Positions 50,398-61,251 of a stretch of 64,000 nucleotides of DNA are shown here, in pieces; within the stretch, counting starts at the first letter, position 1; the number at the start of each line of letters is the position of its first letter. Under the pieces are notes generated by a model. The model was not told where the DNA came from. It made no database searches and saw only the letters and a program-made list of their open reading frames with translations. The stretch is from Pseudolysinimonas kribbensis (GTDB lineage Bacteria > Actinomycetota > Actinomycetes > Actinomycetales > Microbacteriaceae), in assembly GCF_030161895.1 (NCBI RefSeq), contig NZ_BSVB01000001.1:310001-374000 (forward strand). The letters are read 5' to 3'. The position numbers and the translations under genes were made by a program.

Positions 50398-52840
50398 TCA
50401 CCCGCGCAGCAACCGCAGGGAGGAGCCCCACGTCAGCTGGGGCAGGTAGCAGCGCGCGATGGCGGCGCCGATCGCCGGCAGCTGCATGGGGTCGCGGTAC
50501 ACGAGGTGCAGCGCCTCGGCCGCGTCGCCGAACTTGCTCTTGAACCGCAGCAGCGAGCGGAACCCGTAGACGGGCTCGAGGAGACGTCCGACAAGCGCGA
50601 GCACCGCGCCGAGGACGGCCACCCCGGCCTGCTCGGCGGGGCGGGCGAGCGGCGTCGCCGACAGGCTCGTGCGCCTCAGGCCGGCCGAACGATGCGCCTC
50701 GATCGACTCGGCGATCGTGAACTCCATCGCGCCGTTGGGCGCGTCGGGGGCGCGGCGCATCATGTCGAGCGTGCGTCCCACGAGCGCGCCCGATTCCCAC
50801 ACCGGCAGCCAGCTCGTGACCGCGACCACGCGCTCCTGCGCGTCGACGGCCACGACGACCTGCACGTCGGGGTCGTCGATCTCATCGAGGCCACCGAGCG
50901 TGAATCCCATTTCGGGCAGCCGCTTGTCGGCGGCCCAGTGCTCCGAGATCGCGACGATCTGCCGCCGGAGCGGCCCGGCCAGGGCTGTCCAGCTCGCGTC
51001 GACCGTGACCACGTCGGTGCGTCGGGCGCGGTTGACGGCGGTGCGCACGTCCTGCATCGCCCTGCCCGACAGCGTGAAGGCCGCCGGGTCGAGCGTGGTC
51101 TCCTCGGCCACGGGAAGCGATCGCCAGCCCCGCGCTGCCAGCACCGCGCGCCAGCCCTCGTGCACGCTGTAGAAGACCGGCGTCCAGGCGCGCGCGTCGC
51201 AGAACGCGAGGAACTCGCCGAATGCGGCCTCCGGGTCGCCGGTCGCACCGAAGGGATCGGACACGGTGACCACCACCTCGCCCACCAGCCGATACGCGAT
51301 GCCGGTCGAGCCGTCGGCGCTGACCCACAGCCGGTTCTCCGGCCAGGTGGCGAGATGACCGAGCGACCCGGAACCGGCCCGCAGCAGGGATCGCAGCCGG
51401 GGTCGTGTTGCGCGGCCGCCCCGACGGGCGCGGCACGCAGCAGGACGATCGCCGCCGTGACGACGAGGCCGATCCAGAACACGACGCCGGGCAGGTCGAG
51501 CACGGCGTGCGCGAGCGGCGTGAGCGGCCGCAGCACGAGATGCTGATGCCGGAGGAACGACGCCGGCACGAACCGCTGCGGCGTCTGCGCCAGGAGCAGC
51601 AACAACCCCGGCGGCCTCGCGAACTGCCCACGGATCGCGTGAGCGGTCAGGACGAATCCCGTGGCGGGGAGCGCCAGCGATGCCGCGCACGCCAGGACGG
51701 CCCGCCGGATGCCCGCCCTCGACATCCGGATCGGAAACGCCCGGCGTCGCAGAGCGAGCACGATCGCGTACGCCACCGGCACGAGGGTGCTCACCACGAG
51801 CCAGAGCGAGACCTCCCAGTACCGCTGCGGGGCGAGCGGCACGATCCAGGGGGCCCCCACGGCGGGCAGCACGCCGAAGTACCACGCGGCGAGAGCGCCC
51901 TGCGCCACCCCGACGCCGGCGAGGAGGACCACGGCGGCGCGGCGGCCGCGGAGGAGCCCGCGCGCCCCGATCAGCAGGAGCACGAGCGGCAGGACCGACA
52001 CGACCGTCTGCGTCACCCCGTGCAGCGGCAGCCGGGTGAGCTCGCCCACGCAGTCGGGCGCGATGTGGCCCGCGGCGCAGCCCGGCCCGGCCACCCGCGG
52101 CGTGATCCCGGTCAGGGCGATGCCGAGCGGCGAGAGCACACCGTAGCGTCCGACCGAGACGGCCGTGAGGACGGGACCGACCGCGAACAGCACGGTGACG
52201 AGGGCGAGCAGGCTGCGCGTCTCGTGCCGGGAGGCCGGCCAGCTCGGCCGTCGATCCCGGCGCAGCAGAGCGCCGGATCCGATCCCCAGACCGACGGCGA
52301 CGAGCAGGTAGAGGTCGGCCGGCTGGCCGGAGTACAGCAGCAGGGTCGCCGCGACGCCCACGAGGAGGGTGCGGGTGCGCCGACGCTCGAGGGGGCGGCC
52401 CACGCCGACGCCCATGCCAGCGTGCCGAGGATCGGGGTGAGCGGATCGACGGTCAGGAGGCCGCGCACCGACGACGACCAGAATTCGTGCACCGCCGCGC
52501 CCAGCAGTTCGAGGCCGAGCCCGAGGGCGCCCGCGACCACGCCGGTCGCCACGAACGCGACGAGCGTGCGCCATGATCCCATCCAGCGTTCGGCCAGACC
52601 GACGCCCACGATCGCCGCGACCATGCTGATCGCGAACTGCGCGACACCGCCGGCGACGAGCATCGACGTGAGGATGGTCCACCAGTGATGGTCCTCGAGC
52701 GCGTCGGGGTTCAGGCCCGCCGCGGGCGGCGAGAACGGCCCGCGCGGCCCGGTCGGGATCGCGATCACCCAGACGGCGAGCAGGGCGACCACCACGAGCA
52801 GCGTCGCCGGGTGCCGGCGGATGCGGTGCAGCACCCTCAT
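50398..52840 (-). CDS. MprF-like membrane protein with DUF2156 acyltransferase domain, frame broken twice
   Basis: Corrected length 814 residues. The N-terminal half has many membrane helices and a rhomboid-like first part ([36 protein letters not shown]). The C-terminal half is the DUF2156/LPG-synthase domain (HLATWPENRLWVSADG, GIAYRLVGEVVVTVSDPFG, GAMEFTIAESIE), the catalytic part of MprF, which transfers amino acids to phosphatidylglycerol. Whether it makes lysyl-PG is not certain; no tRNA synthetase domain is present. Breaks: 52411-52413 and 51399-51402. The ATG overlaps the esterase stop (ATGA), so the two are coupled. Confidence 0.87.
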
Positions 52841-54160
52841 GAGCGCGCCAGTCCGAGGTGCGCGGCGATCGGGCCGAACGCGTGCGTCATCATCCACTGC
52901 ACGGTGTGCCAGTCGTGCGCGGTGCCCGGTGCGATGTCGCGTGTCGTCGCCACACCGGCGGCGCGCGCCGCGGCCGCGACGACGTCGATGCCCGGCCCGT
53001 ACCTGGTGTCGAACTGGCCCGAGCCGAACACCGCCGTCAGCCCGCGATACGGGGCGTGCGCCGCGAGGATCGCAGCAGGGGCCGCCGCGCGATACCGCGC
53101 CGCATCGCCGTCGAAGCCGCGCGCGATCGTCTGCTGCAGGTCGCCGTTCCTGGGGGCGACCTGGCCGGAGACGTCGAAGACCGCGCCGAAGAGCTCGGGA
53201 TGCGCGGCCCCCAGCTGGATCGAGCAGGTGCCGCCCTGGGAGAAGCCGCCGATCGCCCAGGCGGCGCGGGACGGCTCGACCGCGAGGTGGGTGCGGATCC
53301 AGCGCGGCACGTCCACGGTCAGGTACCTCGCCGAGTCCCCGAGCGGGGAGTCGACGCACATCGGGTTGTCCTGCGGCGCTCCGAGCTGATCCGGCACCAC
53401 GACGACGGGCGCGAGGCCGTGGTGCGCGGCGGCGCGGGCGTTCATGATGGCGGCCAGGCGACCGGCGCGGATGACGTCGTCCGGACCCCGGGCTGGCCCG
53501 AGAGCATGACGAGCACGGGCAGTCGCGGTGGGTGCGGCACGAGCGCCGCCGGCGGGAGGTAGACGTAGCCGGCCCGCGCCGGGAAATGCGACGTGGTGGC
53601 CGGGATGTCGACGCGGCCGACGACGCCGTGCCGTGGCATCCCTGCTGCGACGGGGCGCGACCAGAGCGGCACCGGAGCCGCGTCGGAGACGACCGAGCCG
53701 GGCGCGTCCGCCCGCTGCGCGGCCGCGATCGAGGCGGGGAGCGGGCGGGCCGCGGCGGCATCCCAGAACGAGTCGATGGTCGTGTACTGGCCGAAGTCGG
53801 CGTTGACGCCGATCGCGCCGGCGAGGATCGCGAGCGGCACCGACGCCGCGGCCGCCACCCGCCGCCACACGCCGTGCCGCATCAGCATGCCGATCGCGAG
53901 CGCCACCGCGGCGAACGTCGAGGCGACCCACGTGCGCGACACCGGGCTCAGCGAGACCTCGAACACGTCGAGGAGATCGGAGGTGATCCAGCAGACGAGC
54001 AGGCCGGCAGCGGCCCCACCGACCGCGCACGCCGCGAGCACCAGTGCCCCCGTCGGCTCGTGCGCCGCACGACCGCAAGCAGCAGGGCCGCGATCGCGAG
54101 AGCGTCGACCGTCACGGGGAGCCAACCGCTCGCGATGTCGACGTCGCCCCAGCCCGGCAT
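52837..54160 (-). CDS. Membrane-anchored esterase (Ag85/FrsA-like alpha/beta hydrolase), frame broken twice
   Basis: Corrected length 441 residues. Four N-terminal membrane helices ([36 protein letters not shown]) are followed by an extracytoplasmic alpha/beta hydrolase of the esterase/antigen 85 family: [20 protein letters not shown], the nucleophile elbow [10 protein letters not shown], Asp near [11 protein letters not shown], and His in [13 protein letters not shown]. Breaks: 54063-54068 and 53486-53489. ATG 54160 has a GGAAGGGG ribosome site. It overlaps the MprF-like gene, so the pair may remodel membrane lipids or surface acyl groups together. Substrate unknown. Confidence 0.87.
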
Positions 54161-54309
54161 GCCACCCCTTCCGTTCGTCGGCCGCCGACCAGTATCCGCG
54201 GGCTGCGGAGCCCCGGCGGACCCTCTGTGAACCCCTCAGGAGGCCGAACGGCCGTCCGGGACCGCTCCCGGCACATCCACAGCGAACCGCCGAGGATCGC
54301 GACGGCTGC

Positions 54310-54359
54310 CGACAGCCACTGACAGCGCCGCGACAGCGGCGTGACAGCGGCGTGACAGC
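54310..54359 (+). promoter_or_regulatory. Five direct repeats (T/C)GACAGC at 10-11 bp spacing before drrA
   Basis: Heptamers start at 54310, 54320, 54331, 54342 and 54353, with steps of 10, 11, 11 and 11 bp, so they lie on one DNA face. The last ends 22 bases before the drrA-type ATG. This is the geometry of SARP/OmpR-type operators, which place heptamer repeats with 4-bp spacers just upstream of the -10. A candidate -10 CACCAT lies at 54370-54375. A SARP-like regulator is encoded at 56130-58969. Pattern seen; binding inferred. The rest of 54161-54309 shows nothing clear. Confidence 0.65.
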
Positions 54360-54381
54360 GCCGCGGTCGCACCATGTCGTC

Positions 54382-55379
54382 ATGACTCTGGCGATCGAGG
54401 CCCACGGCCTCACCAAACGATTCGGGAAGACGCAGGCCCTGGCCGGCGTCGACCTCGAGGTCGAGCAGGGACGCGTCCTGGGGGTGCTCGGTCCGAATGG
54501 GGCCGGCAAGACCACCGCGGTCCGCATCCTCGCGACCCTGCTTCGACCGGACGGCGGCACCGCGCGCGTCGCCGGCCACGACGTGCTGTCCGACCCCAAG
54601 GGGTGCGCCGCGTGATCGGGCTGACCGGTCAGTACGCGAGCGTCGACGAGGAGCTGAGCGGCATCGAGAACCTCGTGCTGATCGGCCGACTGCTGCACCT
54701 CGGATCCCGCGCCGCGCGGACGCGCGGCGAGGAGCTGCTGCGGGAGTTCGACCTCACGGACGCGGCGAAGCGTCAGGTGAAGACCTACTCCGGCGGTATG
54801 CGCCGACGGCTCGACCTCGCGGCCTCGCTCATCGGGCGCCCCGAGATCGTCTACCTCGACGAGCCGACGACCGGCCTCGACCCGGCCAAGCGGGACGACG
54901 TGTGGGAGATGGTGCGCACGCTCACCCGGCTCGGCACCACGGTGCTGCTCACGACGCAGTACCTCGAGGAGGCGGACGCGCTCGCGAACGAGATCACCGT
55001 CATCGACCACGGCAGGGTGATCGCGCACGACACGCCCCAGGGTCTGAAGCGCCAGGTCGGCGGTCAGACCCTCGAGGTGCGTCCCGTCGACCCGGCCGAC
55101 ATCGAGCGGGTGCGCCCGCTGCTCGCCCGGCTCGGCACCCGCGAGGTCGAGCAACCGGCTCCGGACCAGCTGGCCGTCCCGGTTGCCGACGACGGCGCCC
55201 TCACCGCGATCGTGTCGGCGCTCGCGACCGAGCGGATCGCGGTCTCCGAGCTCGCCCTCCGGCTCCCGAGCCTCGACGAGGCGTTCTACGCGCTCACCGG
55301 CCAACGGGCCTCGGACGAGACCGACGCCGGGGACCGCACTGGCACCCGCACCGACGACAAGGAAGAGGAGGCCGCCTGA
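54382..55379 (+). CDS. DrrA-type ABC transporter ATPase, frame broken once
   Basis: Corrected length 332 residues. Walker A is GPNGAGKTT, the signature [19 protein letters not shown], Walker [13 protein letters not shown] with an intact Glu, and the H-loop follows in [21 protein letters not shown]-type C-terminal DrrA domain closes the protein ([15 protein letters not shown]). This group exports daunorubicin-like drugs or lipids with a DrrB partner. The break at 54600-54603 needs one G and restores [19 protein letters not shown]. The stop overlaps the permease ATG (TGATG). Confidence 0.94.
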
Positions 55380-56148
55380 TGTTCGCCGATTCGCTCGTGC
55401 TCGCGGGCCGAACCGTGCGTCGCATGACGCGCAATCCGGAGCAGTTCATCGACGTGACGCTGCAGCCGATCATCATGACCGTGCTGTTCGTGTTCATCTT
55501 CGGCGGCGCGATCGCCGGGTCGACCACGCAGTACCTCACGTTCGCCCTGCCGGGCATCATCGTGCAGACCGTCATGTTCACCTCGCTGACCATCGGCGTG
55601 AACCTCAACAACGACATCAGCAAGGGCGTCTTCGACCGGTTCCGTTCGCTGCCCATCGCGCGCTCGGCCCCGCTGTTCGGTGCCGTGCTGGGCGACATCG
55701 TGCGCCACAGCATCGCCGTGTCGGTGACGCTGGTCTTCGGGGTCATCATCGGCTACCGGTTCGGCACCCCTGGTACGACGTGCTGCTCGCGTTCGTGCTC
55801 ATGGTCGTCTTCGCCGTCAGCCTGTGCTGGGTCTCGGTGTTCATCGGCACCATGGTGCGCTCAAGCGGGGCGGTGCAGGGGATCTCGTTCCTCATCACGT
55901 TCCCCCTCACCTTCGGCTCGTCCACGTTCGTCCCCGCGAACACCCTGCCGACGTGGCTGCAGGGCTGGGTGTCGGTCAATCCCGTCACCCACGTGATCGA
56001 GTCGATGCGCGGTCTGCTCAACGGCGACGCGGCGCTCGCCTCGGGCGAGACCCTCGGCCTCGAGCTGCTGTGGGTGCTGATCAGCTGCGTCGTGCTGTGG
56101 GCGGTCTTCTTCCCGCTCGCGACGTGGGCCTACCGGCGCAAGATCTGA
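55379..56148 (+). CDS. DrrB-type ABC-2 family permease, frame broken once
   Basis: Corrected length 256 residues, about six membrane helices (IIMTVLFVFIFGGAIAGS, IIVQTVMFTSLTIGVNL, ISFLITFPLTFGSSTFVPA). The ABC-2 signature is around NDISKGVFDRFRSLPIARS. It forms the drug or lipid exporter with the ATPase. The break at 55767-55770 needs one C and restores FGTPWYDVLLAFVLMVV. It ends 31 bases before a 12-bp hairpin that may terminate its transcript. Confidence 0.93.
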
Positions 56149-58969
56149 GCCAACTCCGACGCCGCGGTATCGCGGTCCACGACGGCGCGCTCCCGAGGGG
56201 GCGCGCCGTCGTCGCGTGCGCCGCGATCTGCGCTCGCACCCGCACCTCCAGCGGATTGTGCGGATCGGGTGCGCCGCGCAGCACCGTCGCGAGGTCGAGA
56301 GCCAGGTGCGCCTCGTCGAAACGGCCGGTGCGCGCGGCGAGCGATGCCACGCCGACGGCCGTCGCCGCCATGATCGGATAGTCGTTGCTCTCGACGGCCG
56401 CCTCGGCGGCGACGCGGAGCTCGCGCTCCGCCGACGCCGTGTCGCCGTCGAGCGAGGCGACCCCGCCGCGAGCCATGCCCGCCATCGCGTGCAGCTGGGG
56501 CGGCACGTCGTCCCACTCCGCGAGGCTCTCATCGAGCTCGGCCACCAGGGCGCGGGCGCGCTCGATGTCCTCCAGCTCGATCGCGAGGAAGCAGGCGATG
56601 GCGCACGCCAGCGCGACCGATCGTGCGCTGTCGGAATCCCGCGCCACGGCGAGCATCCGGTCGGCCCGCGCCTGCGCCTCGTCGACCCGGCCGAGCCGGA
56701 TCAGGAGGTTCACGGCGAGCCCCTGCTGCTGCAGCAGGTCCCACGACGAGGTGATCTCGGTCATCGCCGCGGTCGACGCGTCCGACATCGCGAGGGCCTC
56801 CTCGAAGCGGCCCTCGAGCGCGAGCCATTCGGCGCGCATCTGCTGCGCGAGGGCCATGCCCCACCGGTCGCCCGTGCTCTCGAAGAGCTCCACCGCACGG
56901 CCGCTCGAGGCGCCCAGCTCCGCGAGGTCGCCGCCGTTCTGCGACATCGCCGCGCGGGCGACCGTGAGCACGGCGCGCCCCCACGGCGTGAGCGGCAGCC
57001 CCTCCGGGTCCGGGATGCGGATGTTGCGCATCCAGACGTCGCCCTCCGGGGTGTCGGCGAACGCGCGCACCAGCACCGGGATCGCGAGCACGATGTCGTG
57101 ATCGGTCCGCGCGGCCGCGTCGCTCAGCCGCGCGAGCTCGCCCTGGTCGATCTCGGGGCGCCGTCCGCGGGAGAAGGTGCGCATCATCATGGCGGCCGCG
57201 CGGACGAAGACGCCCTGCCAGTCGTCATCGGCCTCATCGGCGTACGGGCCGGCTGCCGCGATCCACTGGATGGCGTCGTCGTTGCGGTCGCGCACGATCC
57301 AGTACCAGAGGCAGCCGCCGGTGAGGCGCACGAGGTCGGACGGCGAGGCCTCGGCGCAGAAGCGCAGGGCGGCGGCGAGGTTGTCGTCCTCCGCATCGAA
57401 CCAGGCGATCGCGTCATGGATGGCGGCGGAGCGCAGCTCGGCGTCGTGCACCGCCGTCGCCTGTGCCAGCCGCCGGGCCTGGGCGATCCGCTCACGCGTG
57501 AGCTCGCCCGACCCGGCGAGCTTCTCGATGCCGTATTCGCGGATGGTCTCGAGTGCCCGGTAGCGGCCGCCCGTGCGCTGCAGGAGCGACTTGTCGACGA
57601 GCACGTCGAGCTCTGCGCGGGTGCCGCCGTGGGCGGCCGCGACCCCGGCCGCGTCGGCGACGGCGACGCCGGCCGGGTAGATCGCGAGCGCCACGAGCAT
57701 CCGGCGCTCCCCGGCCCGAGCAGGCTCCAGCTCCAGTCGACGAGGGCGCGCAGCGTCTGGTGCCGGGGCAGCACGGTCCGCAGGCCGCCGGAGAGCAGCC
57801 CGAAGCGGTCGTCGAGGCCGTCGGCGATCTCGCCGATCGTCATGGTGCGCGCCTTCGCCGCGGCGAGCTCGAGGGCGAGCGGCAGACCGTCGAGCCGCTC
57901 CCGGATGCGGGTGGCGGCATCCTGCTCGTCCTGGTCGATCGCGCGCCCCCGGGCGGCCAGCACGCGGTCGTCGAAGAGCGTCTGCGCCGCGAGCGGGTCG
58001 AGCGGACCGAGCGGCACGAACGCCTCCCCGGCACACCCAGCGGCTCCCGGCTCGTCGTGAGCACGTGCAGCCGCGGCAGGGCCTGCAGGAGCTCGTGGGC
58101 GGCGAGCGCGGCGACCTGGATGAGGTGCTCGCAGTTGTCGAGCACGAGGAGCACGTCGCGGCCGGCGAGCGCGGCGATGACCCGCTCGGCGGGCGTCGAC
58201 GCCGCGGCGCTCTCGTTCATCGACCGCAGCTCGCGACCGATCGCGCCGAGGATCGCCTGCCACAGCTCGTCTGGTCCGGCCGGGGCGAGCTCCACGACGA
58301 TCGGATGCCGGTGCGCCCGCGCGGACTCCATCGCGAGCCGGGTCTTGCCCGCGCCGCCGGGCCCGAGGATCGTCACGAGGCGACCGCGCTCGAGCTGGCC
58401 GGTGACCCCGGCGAGCTCCTCGTCGCGGCCCACGAACGCGGTGAGGGCGGCGGGGATCGCGGCGGGGCCCGGCTCCCCAGCGTCCGGCTCCGCGGGGCTC
58501 GGCGTGCCGCCCAGGCGCAGGGCGGTCGCCCGATCGGTGGCGAGGTCGCGCTGAAACCAGTCGTACCCGTCGCCGGGCGTCCACGGCTCACCGCACCACA
58601 GGCCGAGCGCGGCGGATGCCAGCGCCGGCGCCTCCGGTGCGGGGGCGGCCGACGCGGCGGCCACCAGGTCCTGGAACCGGACGGCATCGACGTCGGCGCG
58701 GTCGATCGCCAGCCGGTAGCCGCCGGGCCCCGACGCGAGCACGCCCGCGGGCAGCTGCCCGCGCAGCCGCGAGACGAGCGACTGCAGCGCGGCCCGCGCG
58801 TTCTCGGGCGGGTCGTCGGGCCAGAGGTCCTCGGCGAGCGCGCGGTAGCCCACCTGGCTGCCCGCGTCGATGGCGAGCCGGAAGAGCAGCCCACGCTGGC
58901 GCTCGCCCACGACGTCGAGGGTTTGCCGTCGTGTTCGACGGCGAACCCTCCGAGCAGCCGGATCCTCAC
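56130..58969 (-). CDS. AfsR/SARP-like ATPase transcriptional regulator, frame broken four times
   Basis: Corrected length 947 residues. The N-terminal OmpR-type winged helix is VRIRLLGGFAVEHDG through GYRALAEDLWPDDPPENARA and ends GPGGYRLAID, followed by a shortened BTAD-like segment. The NB-ARC ATPase shows Walker A GPGGAGKTRLA and Walker B LLVLDNCEHL. The rest is TPR-like helices. Such proteins activate secondary-metabolite or export genes. Breaks: 58925, 58026-58029, 57709-57712 and about 56215. The last is uncertain: without it the frame ends at 56081, inside drrB. GTG 58969 follows a TACGAT box by five bases. Confidence 0.9.
56179..56212. terminator. Hairpin between convergent drrB and the AfsR-like gene
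   Basis: A 12-bp perfect stem (ACGACGGCGCGC, then GCGCGCCGTCGT) encloses TCCCGAGGGG, which can add three more pairs. It lies 30 bases past the drrB stop. Stem strength fits a bidirectional terminator, but no T-run follows on either strand. It overlaps the uncertain 3' end of the regulator gene. Confidence 0.55.
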
Positions 58970-58987
58970 CCCGAGATCGTAGCTTTT

Positions 58988-59053
58988 GCTCGCGAATGAC
59001 CAGTTTTTGCGAGGGCCTCGCCTGCCTCTGGCAAAAACTGGTCATTCGCGAGC
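58988..59053. repeat. 23-bp perfect inverted repeat between the AfsR-like and MacB-like genes
   Basis: Arms at 58988-59010 and 59031-59053 are exact reverse complements over 23 bases, with a 20-base spacer (59011-59030). The arms contain TTTTT and AAAAA runs, much more AT-rich than the surroundings. On the minus strand the repeat begins three bases after the stop of the permease gene and ends 18 bases before the regulator GTG on the same strand. It could be a long terminator hairpin, an operator, or the remains of a small mobile element. Confidence 0.9.
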
Positions 59054-59056
59054 GGT

Positions 59057-60436
59057 TCACTCGACGGCGAGCGCCACGATGGGCGTGACCCGCGTCGCGC
59101 GCCGCGTGGGGGTGAACGAGGCGATCGCGGTGAGGGCGGCGCCCGCCACGACGATGACGCCGACGATCAGCCACGGCACCCCCGGCAGGACGAAGCCCTT
59201 GGTGATCGCACCGAACAGCGACTGCGCTCCCGCCCAGCCGTAGATGGTGCCGAGGACGAGTCCCAGCACGATCGCCGTGACCGTGAGCTGCGCGCTCTCG
59301 GTCAGGATCATGCGCCGCACCTGCCGCACCGAGAAGCCGAGGGCGCGCAGCAGCCCGAGCTCCCGCGTGCGCTGCAGCACGCTGAGCGAGAGGTTGTTGA
59401 CCAGCCCGACCGCGGCGATGAGCGCGCTGAAGCCGATGAGCACCGAGAACACCCCCGTGACGACCGTCAGCATCTGCTCGGTGCCCTGGTACACCTCCGG
59501 CTGCAGGCGCTGCTGCTCGCGGATGATGTCGGCGAAGCTCGCCGTCGCGACGCCGAACATCGTGATGAGCGTCACCCCGATGACGAGCCCGATCGTCGCG
59601 CGTGAGCTGCGCTGCGGGTGGCGCAGAGCGTTCTCGGCGGCGAGCCGGGCGGGCGCCGACCGGCCGAACCACCGTCCGACGAGCCGCAGCGCCGGGGGCA
59701 TGACGACATCCGCACCGAGCACGAGGCCGGTGAACGACAGGATGCCGCCGACGACGCCGATGAGAACGGCGACCGGGCTGAGCAGGCCGAGCAGCATGCC
59801 CAGCACCAGCAGGGCCGCGCCGAGGATGACGAGCACGAGCGAGAGCACGTTGCGCCCGCGGCGCTGCACGGCCTCCTCGCGTGAGAGCTCCTGCGCCCCG
59901 CCGATCGCCTGGAGCGGGGTCACCGAGAGCACTCGTCGCGAGCCGACCCAGGACGCGAGCCAGGTGGTCAGCACGATCGCGATCAGCGGGAACAGCAGGC
60001 TCGGCTGCAGGTAGGAGTACCCGACCTCCTGGAACCAGCCGACCGCCACCGACACCCGCTCGAGTCCGAAGGCGAGCAGGCTGCCGACGAGCGCACCGGC
60101 CACCGCCCCGGCGATGCCGGCGACGAGCCCCTCGCGCGAGATCGCGAGCCGCTGGTGCCGCGCGGTGGAGCCGAGCAGCCGCAGCAGGGCGATCTCGCGT
60201 GCGCGGCCCGCGACGATGGTCGAGAAGGTGTTGGAGGTGACGACCGCTCCCACGTACACCGCGATGAGGATGAACACCCAGGCCAGGATCGCCAGCATCA
60301 GCCCGACGGTGCTGCTCGACCCGGTGACGTCATCGGCCCCGATCTGGGCGGTGAGCAGTCCGGTGACCTGCAGCAGGCCGACCCCGAAGGCGGAGCTGAT
60401 GCCCGCGACGAGCACGCTCGAGAACCGCAGCCTCAC
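59057..60436 (-). CDS. FtsX-like ABC transporter permease (MacB type)
   Basis: 459 residues, with FtsX-type domains: VGLMLAILAWVFILIAVYVGA, REIALLRLLGSTARHQRLA, and later RTRELGLLRALGFSVRQVRRMI followed by VTAIVLGLVLGTIYGWA. These are the conserved cytoplasmic coupling loops of the MacB/LolC/FtsX group. About eight helices in all; periplasmic regions are short, so a lipid, peptide or antibiotic may be the substrate. GTG 60436 overlaps the ATPase stop (GTGA). The frame is clean. The inverted repeat follows directly after its stop. Confidence 0.92.
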   Translation of the reverse strand: MRLRFSSVLVAGISSAFGVGLLQVTGLLTAQIGADDVTGSSSTVGLMLAILAWVFILIAVYVGAVVTSNTFSTIVAGRAREIALLRLLGSTARHQRLAISREGLVAGIAGAVAGALVGSLLAFGLERVSVAVGWFQEVGYSYLQPSLLFPLIAIVLTTWLASWVGSRRVLSVTPLQAIGGAQELSREEAVQRRGRNVLSLVLVILGAALLVLGMLLGLLSPVAVLIGVVGGILSFTGLVLGADVVMPPALRLVGRWFGRSAPARLAAENALRHPQRSSRATIGLVIGVTLITMFGVATASFADIIREQQRLQPEVYQGTEQMLTVVTGVFSVLIGFSALIAAVGLVNNLSLSVLQRTRELGLLRALGFSVRQVRRMILTESAQLTVTAIVLGLVLGTIYGWAGAQSLFGAITKGFVLPGVPWLIVGVIVVAGAALTAIASFTPTRRATRVTPIVALAVE

Positions 60437-61194
60437 GCGGCCTGCTCCATCGTGAGCATGAACGTCGCGATCTCGGCGGCCTCCATGTGCCCGCGGTCCT
60501 CGACGACGAGGCCGTCGGCGAGGAACAGGATGCGATCGGCGAAGCTCGCGGCGACCGGGTCGTGGGTGACCATCGCGATGCTCTGGCCGTACTGCCGGGT
60601 CGCGCCCTGCATGAGCGCCAGCACCTCCCGGCCGGTGCGCGAGTCGAGGTTGCCGGTCGGCTCGTCGGCGAAGACGAGCTCGGGCCGGGTGGCGAGCGCG
60701 CGGGCGATCGCGACGCGCTGCTGCTGGCCTCCCGACAGCTCGTGGGGCCGGTGGGAGAGGCGGTCCACCAGACCGAGCGACGACTCCAGTTCGGCGATCC
60801 AGTCGAGCTCCTGGCTGGAGGGGCGTCGACCGTCGAGCTCGAACGGCAGCTCCACGTTGCCGGCGACGTCGAGGGTGGGCACCAGGTTGAAGGACTGGAA
60901 GACGAAGCCGACGCGACGCCGGCGCAGGAGCGTCAGGCGGGTGTCGTCCATCCCGCCGATCTCGGTGTCGCCGAGCCACACCCGGCCCCCGCTCGGGGAG
61001 TCGAGCCCCGCCATGATGTGCATGAGCGTCGACTTGCCCGACCCGGAGGGGCCCATGATCGCGGTGAACTCGCCGCGCCGGATGCCGACGGTGATGCCGC
61101 GCAGCGCGTCCACCCGGGTGCGCTCCGTGCCGTAGCTCTTGGTGAGGTTCTCGACACGGGCGACGAGGCCCATGTCGGATGTGCTGATGTCCAT
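60433..61194 (-). CDS. MacB/LolD-type ABC transporter ATPase
   Basis: 253 residues. Walker A GPSGSGKST, Q-loop FVFQSFNLVPTLDVAGNV, signature LSGGQQQRVAIARALATRP, Walker B LVFADEPTGNLDS, H-loop MVTHDPVAASFADR. This is the LolD/MacB-type ATPase that pairs with FtsX-like permeases. The ATG at 61194 follows a TAGCGT box by seven bases, so the ABC pair has its own promoter although it lies downstream of a two-component system. No frame break. Confidence 0.96.
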   Translation of the reverse strand: MDISTSDMGLVARVENLTKSYGTERTRVDALRGITVGIRRGEFTAIMGPSGSGKSTLMHIMAGLDSPSGGRVWLGDTEIGGMDDTRLTLLRRRRVGFVFQSFNLVPTLDVAGNVELPFELDGRRPSSQELDWIAELESSLGLVDRLSHRPHELSGGQQQRVAIARALATRPELVFADEPTGNLDSRTGREVLALMQGATRQYGQSIAMVTHDPVAASFADRILFLADGLVVEDRGHMEAAEIATFMLTMEQAA

Positions 61195-61251
61195 GCCCCT
61201 GACGCTACGGACGCGCGTCGCGCCGGGCGTCGGCCCGGAGTCGAGGGTGCG

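Noticed and set aside
54310-54359. CRISPR-like or iteron origin repeats
   Set aside because: Units are only seven bases with 3-4-base spacers and lie directly before an ABC gene; no replication gene is near.
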